The notes beneath the pieces are model-generated. The model was given only the letters and a program-made list of their open reading frames with translations. It was not told the origin of the DNA and made no database searches. This document shows positions 12,952-23,978 of a DNA stretch of 64,000 nt, piece by piece. The stretch is from Siphonodentalium dalli (taxonomy: Eukaryota; Mollusca; Scaphopoda; Gadilida; Siphonodentaliidae). The position numbers were made by a program, and so were the translations under genes. The first letter of the stretch is position 1, and each line of letters begins with the position of its first letter. Where the stretch lies: NCBI GenBank assembly GCA_032622095.1, contig CP136063.1:207501934-207565933 (forward strand). The letters run 5' to 3'.

Positions 12952-13600
12952 GACGTATCGATGGTGTTATGAGCTTGGTGTTATGAGCCGTTGCGCATTC
13001 ACCGAGAAATAACTGCAACTAGCCACGTGGGCGCCGACCAATCAGAATGCTGGATTTAGTGATGACAACACTTAGTATGTAAATATAATTATATATTATA
13101 AACTGTATCATATGTATACATGTACGTGTGGTGTGTTTTGTTAATTCGAAGACTCGTTAATTAATTCCTTAGTCCTGTGATTTCTTATTTCCAGGGTTGG
13201 CCTTACGCGACGTATAGAACACTCAAACTGAAGTGTTAAAACTAAAGTATTAAAATGTCATTATGTTCGAATCGAATGATCATTTTCGGCGTATATTTAT
13301 TTATTTATTTACTTTTGTTCACAAATGTATTACACTGAAAACATTTACTATAGATGTAAACACTAATATCAGTACCGGTAACTCTAGCTGTCGGAATAAT
13401 TTATCACAATAAATTTCATCAGAGAGGGGTCGACACAGGGAAGTAGTGGCAGGGGACAACTGCATGGCCACCTTCCTGTCAACGCCACAAAGTTGACCAC
13501 CTCAAACGTGCATATTAAATTACTGAAACCCAAGAAATGGAAACGACTGCAAGGGTAACTATAGAGCTCTACTTGCAGCGACATATATAATGTCCGAGAG
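12952..13600. other. Intergenic stretch, nothing recognised
   Basis: Contains a short TTTA microsatellite at about 13292-13311 and otherwise unique-looking DNA. Confidence 0.4.
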
Positions 13601-15735
13601 TTCATTAGTCCGAGGGTTCGATGCAGGGATGTGGCTAGAGGGTCTCCACGGGGGGGGGGGGGATGTCCACCTTGGAAATTTCCAACTGTACCCCCCCCTT
13701 CTTGGATTCGGAATCACACACAACTTTTTGCATAATTCCATTTGCACCCCCCCCCCCCCCCTTGAGTCGGAATCGCACCAACAACTTTTTGCATAATTCC
13801 ATTTGCACCCCCCCCCCCCCTTGTACCCTGTACCTCATGCTCTCAGGCCTAATTTCCTATATATTCATAAGCCATGCATGCTTCTATTTTCCCAGTATGA
13901 GAACGTTAACATATTTTAACCTGAAAATTGCCCCCAAAAAAAACAACTAGTGATCTAATTCCAGACAATTGCACACAGCTACCGACAACAGACCAGGGAA
14001 CACCAGGCCGACCATGGTTGTTTGGCCCGGTGTGAGAAAATTTTGAAAACTATATACAAGAAAATCACAAATCCTAGCATCTAGACTGGCCTCAACTGAA
14101 GCTTTCCTAGTGTTGGAAATTTCAAACCCCATGCTCCCCCTCAGGTTGGAAATGTTTTTTTCAACTGATGACCATTTATGTCTACAAGTTTGACCAAATG
14201 TAGTAAAATATTGTTTTGCTAAACTAATTAGCAGTTTTGTATTGGCCATGTGGATGGGGCAATGACACACCGGGCCGACCACGGTTCGGCCCGGTGTGCG
14301 AAAATTTTGAAATCTGAACAAGAAAATCGCAAAATCCTAACATCTAGACTAGCCTCAAGCCTTCCTACTGTTGGAAATTTCCAACCCTACACCCCCACTT
14401 AGGTTGGAAAATTTCCAACTGATGACAATTCCAATGACAATGTTGACCAATTGTATGACAATATTGTTTTCTTAAATTAACTAGACGTTTTTGACTGGCC
14501 ACGGGGGAGGGACCAGGACACAAGCTTTCCAAGTGTTGGAAATTTCCAACCTGTCACCCCCCCCCCCCCCTAAGGTTGGAAAATTTCCAACTGATGTCCA
14601 TTTCTGTCAAAAATTTTGACAAAAAATAGGAACATATGCAAATATTGGTCGAAAAACAATAAATTCCCCCCAATAAATTGTTTTATAATCAAACTACAAG
14701 AACATTTTCAACCTATTGTTGGTGTGAAATTTCGTTGTGGCAGGTATGAAATTTCCAAGTATTGAAAATATAGCTCTCTGCTGGGGGGGGGGGGGGGGGG
14801 TGGGACACCCCCACACCCCCCCTCTAGCCACATCCCTGGTTCGATGTTCCGAGGGTTCACTAGTCGATCCGAGGGTTCGAAAGTCGCCGCTACGCTGTAT
14901 CTGTGACAAGGGAGCCAAAATGACGTCGACAAAAGTAATGTGTTGACAGGGACGTGGCGAGAGGGTCTCCGTTGGTGGGATGCCCACATTGGGAATTCCA
15001 ATTGACCCCCCCCACCCCACCTTAAATCAGACTAAAAAGTATTTTTTTCGGAATACCAATTGCACCCTCCCCCAATTGCACCTCAACTTCTCCCTTACAG
15101 GCATGAACGGGTATTGTTGTCACTACAGTCAGACGGAGGAACATAACCATGGCACTATATTACCTGGTATCAGAAAATTTAGAGATCTGAACCTGAAAAT
15201 TGCACCATGGTTCGGCCCGGGTGAGAAAATTCGAGAATCTGAACGTGACAGAATGTGGTAAAATATGGTTTTCTTAAAGTAATTAGCAGTTTTCTATTGG
15301 CTATGGTGGGAGATTGGGACATACCAGGCCTACCATGGTTCGGCCCGTTGTTAGAAAATTTTGAAATCTGAACAAAAACGTCACAAAATCCTAGCATCTA
15401 GACTGGCCTCAAGCTTTCCTGGTGTTGGAAATTTCAAACCTGACACCCCCACTTAGGTTGGAAAATTTCAAACTGATGACCACTTCAGTCCACATTTTTT
15501 ATAAAATGTATTAAAAAAATGTTTTTGGCTGGCCACGGGGGAAGAGACCTGGACACAAGCTTTCCAAGTGTTGGAACTTTCCAACCTGACAACACCCATA
15601 AGGTTGGAAAATTTCCAACTGATGGCCATTTCAGTCCAAATTTTTACCAAAAGTAGGTATATATGCAAATGTTGGTCTGAAACAACAAATCCCCCCTAAT
15701 ACATTGTTGGAAAATCAAACTGCAAGAAAAAACTA
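13601..15735. repeat. GGAAATTTCC repeat family with poly-C/poly-G tracts
   Basis: Several copies of a dispersed repeat are stacked here. Marks include GGGATGTGGCTAGAGGGTC (13625, reversed at about 14820, variant at 14952), the palindromic TTGGAAATTTCCAA, CGGCCCGGTGTGAGAAAATTTTG and AATCCTAGCATCTAGACTGG. Homopolymers of 10-18 C or G occur near 13651, 13747, 13808, 14561 and 14784. Related copies occur at 39590-39710, 43060-43440 and 46060-46460. Confidence 0.7.
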
Positions 15736-15739
15736 TCAG

Positions 15740-16345
15740 TGTCCCATTTCTAGATGAAGCCCACCCAATCGGAAACATAAATTATTCTAAACCCACAGGT
15801 GTTCGGGAACATTTAAAAAAAATTATTATAAAATAAAAACAAATGTTCCCGGACCCGTGCCTAAACACCAAAATGCTCGGCATTGCCCCGCCCACTTATC
15901 AATTTATATCGAAGTATTATTCCTATGATTTGTGACGCTCATACCAGTCTCAGATTTCTAGATGATCACCACCCACTCACCCATTCCACGGAAACATGAA
16001 TTATTACAAACCCCAAAACACTCTGGATTGCCCCACCCACTTCTTATTTCATGAACTACATGTAGGTACTATTCCCTATGAACTGCAACGCTCATATCAG
16101 TATAAAAATTCCTAGATTATATCCACGGTCCCCACTCCTCACCCATTGGAAACATGAATTATTCTAAACCCAAAACGCTGTGCTTTGCTCCGCCAACTTC
16201 TCAATTTAAGAACAAGGTACTATGACTTATGTCATACCTGCATCAGATTGCTAGATGATCCCCCCCCACAGTCCCCACCCCACTCTCCCACCAATCGGAA
16301 CCATGAAGTATTCCAATAAATGTTCTTCATTGTCCAGTCCACTCC
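15740..16345. repeat. Tandem repeat of about 150 bp, four units
   Basis: Units share CTAGATGAT-CCACCCA, GGAAACATGAATTATTCTAA, AAACGCTCTG and GCCCCGCCCACTTCTCAATT in the same order. Between them, at about 15798-15858, lies a small hairpin (GTTCGGGAACATTT against AAATGTTCCCGGAC). Confidence 0.7.
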
Positions 16346-16382
16346 TATGAATGAGGTGTTATTCTTAATACTCCTACATAAT

Positions 16383-16605
16383 AACTTGCAATGTAACTAA
16401 CTTGCAGCTGCAAGATAGTAACTTGCAGGACTGGTTCAATATAGCCAACTTGCAGGTGCAAATTAACTAACTTGCAGGTGGAATATAATGATGTTCAGAT
16501 GCAAGATAATAACTTGCAGGCGCAAAATAACTAACTTGCAGTTGCAAGATAATAACATGTAAGTGAAAGATAGCTAACTTGCAGGTGCAAGTTAATAAAT
16601 AAATT
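16383..16605. repeat. Tandem AACTTGCAGGTGCAAGATAAT repeats
   Basis: About nine degenerate copies of a unit of 20-25 bp containing AACTTGCAG(G/C)TGCAA. The core TTGCAGGTGCAA is itself palindromic. Confidence 0.8.
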
Positions 16606-16831
16606 AGCTTGGTGCTAACAAACCACCGTAGTATTCAGTGTTCAAGGCTCAATTTTAGGAAACTAATTATTATTTAGATTCTAAAAGATTATGTCCAGAA
16701 CAAGAAGTTCTAAATGAAAGAGACTATTTTGTTTGATTTTGAATTTTCTATGCAATTATTTATTATTGGATCGAGATTTTAGAGGGACAACAAAAATTAG
16801 TATGTTAATTTTTCAACAACAAAACGGATCT

Positions 16832-17050
16832 TACACAGAAATGCCAAAATAATCGACTCCTTAAGCACATCAGAATTATGGGTAGTTTTTCAGGATTTAG
16901 TCGGAAATATTACTTGTTGACATTCATCAAAAGCTCTCAGTGAAAGCTTTCCAATGAATGGCAACAAGCCATATTTCTGACTAAATCCTGAAAAATTACC
17001 CATAATTCTGCTGTGGTTTTAAGGATTCGATTATTTAGGGCATTACTGTA
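16832..17050. mobile_element. TA-flanked MITE, mariner-like family, copy 1 (full)
   Basis: Both arms are present: the left reads toward CATTCATCAAAAGCTCTC and the right is its reverse complement, ending GGGCATTACTGTA. The ends are of the form TACAGTAATGCCCTAAATAA and start and finish with TA, as in Tc1/mariner-type insertions. It abuts the inverted-repeat/minisatellite structure. Confidence 0.8.
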
Positions 17051-17466
17051 GTTTATACTGGTATGTCATAATTGGTTTTCAATATTTTTTCAACAGTACA
17101 AAGCAGATCAGATGTTAAATTATATTTGTATGCTGTTGTTTTAACTGGAGGTCTGGAACCCTGCATACATCTTAATCTTCAACCTTTTTTTACAAAATGG
17201 ATTATCCCATCAGTTATGAGAGTATACCGTATATTGAGATGATCTATTATTCATTTGGAGGGGGTCTCATGTAATAAAAGCAGATGACATACAGACGAAA
17301 AGCTAATACAAGTACAGAAGGATTCATATTCTTTTGTGGGAAATGTTCAGATTATAAGTTCAACAAACGACCCATGAACTTTTTATCTGAACATTTCCTA
17401 AGGGATAACTACTCGTCAATTAGTTTTCAGAAAGAAATGGTTAAGACAATTCTACTAGATATATGT

Positions 17467-17568
17467 TGAGAACACATCACACATACAAGGCCTCCAGGGT
17501 AAGATAATCAATTCTACTATATCTGTGTTGAGGACACACCACACACACAAGGCCTTCAGGGTAAGATA
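17467..17568. repeat. Two direct copies of a ~56-bp unit
   Basis: The segment from GTTGAGAACACATCACAC to CAGGGTAAGATAAT is repeated once with few changes, inside the minisatellite-bearing element. Confidence 0.75.
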
Positions 17569-17795
17569 ATACTTGTTTAATGAAAATAATTTTAATAGTT
17601 TTCAACAAATATATCAAATCAACAAGATAAATAATATTAAAAATTGCAAATGCCACACAAATTTCATGAAAAATATACTGTGGAGTTTAGGCAACCCACT
17701 TATTGTTTATTTAGACCCTGATCATCCATGTCCAAGGTACAAACTGAAATGTTCTTAGAGACAAAGTTAAGAAATTCCCAAGTAAAACAGGTATA

Positions 17796-18860
17796 TTATT
17801 ATTATGCACTATGCCAGATTATTATGCACTATGCCAGATTATTATGCACTATGCCAGATTATTATTCACAATGCCAGATTATTATGCACTATGCCATATT
17901 ATTATGCACTATGCCAGATTATTATTCACAATGCCAGATTATTATGCACTATGCCAGATTATTATGCACTATGCCAGATTATTATTCACAATGCCAGATT
18001 ATTATGCACTATGCCAGATTATTATGCACTATGCCAGATTATTATGCACAATACCAGATTATTATTCACAATGCCAGATTATTATGCACTATGCCAGATT
18101 ATTATGCACTATGCCAGATTATTATGCACTATGCCAGATTATTATTCACTATGCCAGATTATTATTCACAATGCCAGATTATTATGCACAATACCAGATT
18201 ATTATTCACAATGCCAGATTATTATTCACAATGCCAGATTATTATGCACTATGCCAGATTATTATGCACTATACCAGATTATTATTCACTATGCCAGATT
18301 ATTATGCACTATGCCAGATTATTATGCACTATGCCAGATTATTATTCACAATGCCAGATTATTATGCAACTATTCCAGATTATTATTCACTATGCCAGAT
18401 TATTATGCACTATGCCAGATTATTATGCAACTATTCCAGATTATTATGCAACTATTCCAGATTATTATGCAACTATTCCAGATTATTATTCACAATGCCA
18501 GATTATTATGCACTATGCCAGATTATTATGCAACTATTCCAGATTATTATGCACTACATGTATGCCAGATTATTATTCACAATGCCAGATTATTATGCAC
18601 TATGCCAGATTATTATGCAACTATGCCATATTATTATGCAACTATTCCAGATTATTATGCACTATGCCAGATTATTATTCACAATGCCAGATTATTATGC
18701 AACTATTCCAGATTATTATGCAACTATTCCAGATTATTATGCAACTATGCCAGATTATTATGCAACTATTCCAGATTATTATGCACTATGCCAGATTATT
18801 ATTCACAATGCCAGATTATTATGCAACTATTCCAGATTATTATGGACTGTGCCAGAATAT
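17796..18860. repeat. 20-bp minisatellite, about 52 units
   Basis: The unit is ATTATTATGCACTATGCCAG, with a variant ATTATTCACAATGCCAG and a 21-bp variant ending GCAACTATTCCAG. From 17808 to 18360 the units are exactly 20 bp and tend to follow a three-unit (60-bp) higher-order order; after 18361 the 21-bp variant breaks the register. The + strand has no stop in any frame, which creates three overlapping long open frames; these are by-products of the repeat. Confidence 0.95.
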
Positions 18861-19062
18861 TCTATCTATGACAAAGATTAATAAGGTCAATTTTTTATTA
18901 AGTACAATTTTCTGATTGATATATTGTATGGAGAGTGGATATGCAAAAAATAATCCGAAACAAAAAGCAGGAAAAAAAAATGATGTCCACAGAAGATTGA
19001 TGTCCAGATCTCTTATTCACAGGAGAATTTGGCCATTAAACATCCAGAAGTCTTAACGCATT

Positions 19063-19359
19063 CTATACTAAATACTCATTGACGAGTAGTTCCCATAGGA
19101 AATATTCATAGGTCGTTTGTTGAACATTTCTCACCAAAGAATATGAATCCTGCTGCACTTGTATCAGATTTTCACCTGTCTGTTGTCTGCTTTTATTACC
19201 TGAACTTCCCTCCAAATGAATAATAGACCATTCCAATGAATACTTTTTAGCTGAGTGGGATAATACATAGAAAAGGTTAATCTCAAATGAGACAAGTTTG
19301 ACAATCCAAAATGATGAAAACAGAGTACTTGAATTACACACAGATGGGTAAGTATTCAA
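19063..19359 (-). pseudogene. 98-codon open frame in the right arm of the inverted repeat
   Basis: An open frame with protein-like composition (SIIHLEG, ENLIQVQQDSYSLV) overlaps the right arm. The left arm near 17240 encodes the same peptide with stop codons and insertions. It may be a remnant of a duplicated coding exon, or chance conservation within a repeat arm. I do not recognise it. Confidence 0.3.
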
Positions 19360-19390
19360 TACTGAACTTAAGTAAATACTGTATTATCAG

Positions 19391-20058
19391 CTAACTTTGG
19401 AAGGCAAGCTTTGGCTCATTTTTGTGCTTAGCAAGCCTTGATTTTAGTGTAGACTTCTTTTTAGATTTCATCGGTTTATGATCACTGTCCTGCGAATCAT
19501 TCCAACTAAAACTATCATCCAGATCCGCATCCTTGTTTTTCTTCACTCTCGGATTCCTGGTTTTCCTAGAACCCACAGGAGCACTACTCACTTTTAGTTT
19601 TAATGAATGTCTATCATCGTCTGATATTGAGGACGAGCTCAAACGATCCAATCGCTTCAGAAAGCTATCTTTAGTATTAGGCTGAATAGAAGGAACAGAC
19701 AAATCCACACCAGAATCCATCCTATCATTAACAGCTGCGAAGACAGAGATATCATCATCCTTGGGAACTATTGCAGCAATATTTAATACTGCAGGCTCTG
19801 TTCTTGTTTTCTTGGATTTAATTTTCTCAGTATCAGTTATGGAGCTTGATTTATCATCAAAGTCATAGTCAATCAGATCACGTATTGCACTGCATTCTAG
19901 TCCCTCAATTTTCTTTTCTTTTTCCCGGAGTTCCCTAGTGAGAGATTCAATTTTCTCTTGTTGATCTGATACCTGTGACGACAGTTCCAGAATAACTTTG
20001 GTCCTGTTGCTCCCGAAATCATCAGCGCTGTCAGGCATGTGGTTCCCATGGAGTTTTT
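19391..20058 (-). CDS. Coiled-coil gene exon 6 (C-terminal)
   Basis: It follows a long pyrimidine tract and ACAG acceptor, and completes the codon left by exon 5 (phase 1). It encodes the end of the coiled coil, a Ser/Asp-rich segment with DSGVDLS (residues 296-302), a Lys/Arg-rich tail and the stop. A reverse-strand AATAAA exists near 19192, inside the right arm of the neighbouring element. Confidence 0.85.
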
Positions 20059-23000
20059 CTGTAAAAAAAAAAATTTAAATTCAACATTCTGCATGTAACT
20101 TACAAATTTCACCTTTAGATAAAACCCACGACTTCACGTGATATTTGCAGACAGACCAGGGGGGGTGAAAAAAAAAAGTCCGGCACATATGCCGGGGTGG
20201 GTGGGTGGTCAAAGCCACCAACAAGCAATTTTTTCCGCAACTAAAAAAAAAAATTTCTGCTTGTTTTTTAGTGTTTTGGCAATGAGTTGGGCTTCAAAAC
20301 CACTTTGAAGGAGAGAAATAATGTAATTCTAACTGGTAAACTGACTGCAGGCAGTTATCGTGTTGTATTTTGTTGCAAATTTTGAAATCCAAGATGGCCG
20401 CTGGCGGCCATGTTTTTTTGGCCGAATGACTTCAAAATGACTCATTCCTATTTACATGTCCATGTTAACATCCATGATAAATAGTATGCACAGAAGTTCA
20501 TATACAGCTGTTTACAGTGAATTTCCCCCCGCAAATCTCTGTTTTAGTGTTAAAAGGGGGGGTGGGTGTCAAAAAATGGTCGGAAAAAACTGCCGAAAAC
20601 AGGCAGACAACCCCTCTTTTGAAAGCAATCATGATTTTGAACCTCCATACCAGGGTTGCCAAAGTACTGACGGTACCACAAATTTTGGTACCGGTTCCGT
20701 ACTGATGTTCACTACTGCAAACCGGGTCAGTATCGGTACTCATTGAGTGGGCTTTTATACTGCAAATAACTTTGGTTTCGTGGGGTTCCATCATCAATTA
20801 TTCATTAAGTTCGAGGTTTAGTCAAACAACGAAAATAAAAATCGCAATGACATTTACTATTAAGTTGTCTGCGGCAGTTTTCGGCAAGTCGCAAAGGGAG
20901 GATTTTTTTTTAAAGACGGAATACAGAGTGGAACGAATGTAGACATGTATGTTTGACTACTGGGCCGGCTATCATTGTAGGCTTTTATGGATACACGGTA
21001 CACCATATTATTTGTGTGGTAATTAGAGAACTCACTAATCGGCCATATTACTTGCATGTTGTAATTTCATAAATGATGTCAACCAATGAAACCAAAGTCG
21101 TTTCCAGTAAGCGTAGTTGTAGTTGACTAGTTCGAAAGTTTGGAATATATTTTGAGAGAAAATACTGCCGCCCACACAATGCATGCATTCTGTCAATTTC
21201 GTGACAAGTTGTCATAGTGTGGCATACTGTGGCTTTGATGTCTGAATGTGCTGACGATATCACGTTAACCTATCGCAGGTGTGTTTGTCGTTATGTTGAG
21301 CTGCTTAATTAACCCTTTATATTCATAGAAATCAACAATCAGTTCCGAGAACCGTCGGTACTCGACATCAGAACCGGTAGCGATTTAATTCCTGATTACT
21401 GCCGGTTCCGGTACCGGTACCAGTACCTATTGGCAACCCTGCTCCATACCAAATTTCATTCCAATGTCTGAGATATATGCCCAGATGGAAAACTACTATT
21501 TCCAGTTGAACAAAGAAGGATAACTCTAGAATGCATATGGGAAAACGCGAACAATGTCATTGGGGGCCTCTTTTGAAAGTAGTCCCGATGCCGAACATCC
21601 TAACCCAAATTTTATTCAGATCTGATAAACCATGCCGCGATATATGCTAGAGGTGCCAGCCACGATTATTGATTTTGATCATCGATAATCGGTCGTCAAT
21701 AATCAACTATAATCAGACCGAATAACATCAGTGGAAGTATTCCGTAATATGGCCTATTGGCCGGGTGCTGGTTAACTGCACTGTCGCTGGTTGTTTGAGG
21801 CATCGGCTGATGTCATTTTTAAGTGCATCATAAACCACTGTTAATGACCAATGCACACATTGTATTCAATGCCGGCACAATTATAATATTTGTGAGTTCA
21901 TTAGAACGAACGTAGCTATTAATTTCAGTGTTATGAATAGCCAAACAAACAATTTAAAAGTGGGAATGCACAACGGATGGCCGACGGTTCCTAAAAAAGG
22001 GAAACTAAGTTTCATCAAACTTCGAAAGTGTGGATAACAATCAATAAGGTGTGCCCCCACCCACAAATTGCAGGACTCAGAACAAGATAAGTATTTGATA
22101 ATATCAAGTTTCATTCAGCATTCACTGCATGATACGCGATAGCCTGTACTAGTAACATTTAAGTATACTTATGCAAACAAAGTATACCGGTACTCGTAAA
22201 TGACGTCGCGGAGAACATCGCTGATGAAAATGCCGTAGGTTCTCTGGTTTCCAGAGAACATCAACCAACTCCCTATTGGTTCAATCAGATTCAAGGGCAA
22301 GTGCATTCAGTTCATTGAACATGGTGACAGTCGGCACATTTCAAAGATGAAGTGCCGTCTTTCAAGTATAAATATACAATGACGTCACCATAAGTTCAAA
22401 GCTGCAGTGCCGCCAATTTGTAGACAACGACCTGAAGAGTAACCATGTCGCATCATCAAATGAACTGCCGACTGTTTGCAACATAAGTTAGTAGTACTCA
22501 TGTTGTCGGAATCTCTTTGATATTCGATCAAAGGTTGTTAACCCACCGGTTGTAGATTTAAACTGTGTAAAACAAACACGGTATTCAATAATACCCAGCA
22601 TTTTCCGATGTCAAAATAAATAATGCAGATTAATTGACGATGGAAATGGTCATCGATTATCGGTTTTATCAACGGTTCATCGATTATACGATTAATCGTG
22701 GCACCCCTAATATATGCACGGACTGACTGTAAAGACTGAGAAGACTGGGACTCTGAAGAGTACAAGAGGCATGCAGTACTTGTCAAATTTACTTCAAATT
22801 ATGCAGTTAGAGCAAATACATTGAGGTTAGAAATTAATGTGTTGACACTGACAACATACAAATTCAATTAATTTGAGTGCAGAGTATTAAATCTGCAATG
22901 TCTGCCCCTTATTGAATAACCAATTCCATTTGAGCAAACCTGATACTGGTACACGATTCAGATGCTGACATTATGTGCACCATATCTGTAAATGTGTTGG

Positions 23001-23928
23001 AAGACAAAACATAATATTCTAAACAATAACAAACATCAGCAGATTTTTTTGTTAAAGTGTATGTTATGAGGAACTGAATCTACAGGTAGTTCATTCTCAA
23101 TTTTAAATGTTAAAACAGAAGGACAAAAGAGACAAATGGTATGAAAGGTTTTAAATAACCACACCAATCATGTAAGCTTAATGAATCTTTATCCTCCTCA
23201 TCAGAAGCCAGGACACACCCCATGATATCTTGATCAATGGTCTATTATTTTATATTCATTTTAGTATATGCAATTGGTTTGGGGAAAAAAATACATCACA
23301 TTGAACAAATCTGTAAATTCCCCTCCCCCAAACACCTGTGGGGACATCCCTGCGAAATGACATGTGTGACTTATTTGGATTCCTAGCTACATTGGCTTAA
23401 TAATAAACTTGTAAACTCTCAAACAGATACATTTGTATTTGATGGCCTTAGTTGCTAAAGCGACAATAAACCCCAATCAATCAATCAATCAATCATTTGT
23501 ATTTGAGATTGCAGTCAACACATTGGATTGAATTTTATTCATGCATCCCATTTTTTTTTTATTATGCAAGGATTTCAATTTATATCTCTGGATCATACGC
23601 TATTTCGCTATTGCGAAATGGGTGATCACTGCTTCTCGGCCTTTTGGCTAATATCAAAGTGTAGTAACTGTTCCGCGCTGGCCGTGAGCAGGGTCGCTAT
23701 GCTTTGATCGAGCCCTTGCGGTGTGATACGCCCCCCACAGGTGGTTCTTCCCACCCGAAGGGACTTCCACTGTTTGGGTTCGCAGCCTGGGGCCGACAAG
23801 CGGACCTGACTGACTGACGGACTTCCGCTGCAAAGCGGGGACTGACCCCGAATGGCAATTTGACCATCTCGTAAGGGTGGGTCACCTCTTTCGGGGTGCT
23901 CCAGCCGATATGAGTGGTCCGCAATAGC

Positions 23929-23978
<50 letters not shown>

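Larger units (their letters stand above)
17170..19310. mobile_element. Inverted-repeat-bounded element carrying a minisatellite
   Basis: A left arm (about 17230-17430, weaker to 17170) matches a right arm in reverse (about 19070-19245, weaker to 19310), roughly four bases in five by eye. Shared stretches include TCTATTATTCATTTGGAGGG, AGGATTCATATTCTTT and ACTACTCGTCAAT. Between them lie a 44-bp direct duplication (about 17467-17568) and the 20-bp minisatellite. The plan resembles foldback or other non-autonomous DNA elements with internal satellite cores. The right arm begins about 80 bp beyond the stop codon of the coiled-coil gene on the other strand, with the weaker homology starting nearer. 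Confidence 0.6.

Noticed and set aside
13590-13950. Proline/glycine-rich frames on both strands
   Set aside because: Caused by poly-C/poly-G tracts in dispersed repeats.
17796-18860. CRISPR array
   Set aside because: There are no unique spacers; units are contiguous and the DNA is from an animal.
17728-18915. 395-codon open frame (and two more long frames) with Pro-Asp-Tyr-Tyr repeats
   Set aside because: It is produced by a 20-bp minisatellite with no stop in any forward frame; three frames are equally open and there are no gene signals.
23625-23680. Functional U2 snRNA gene
   Set aside because: Only the first 49 bases match; Sm site and 3' stems are absent, and poly(A) plus target duplication show retroposition.
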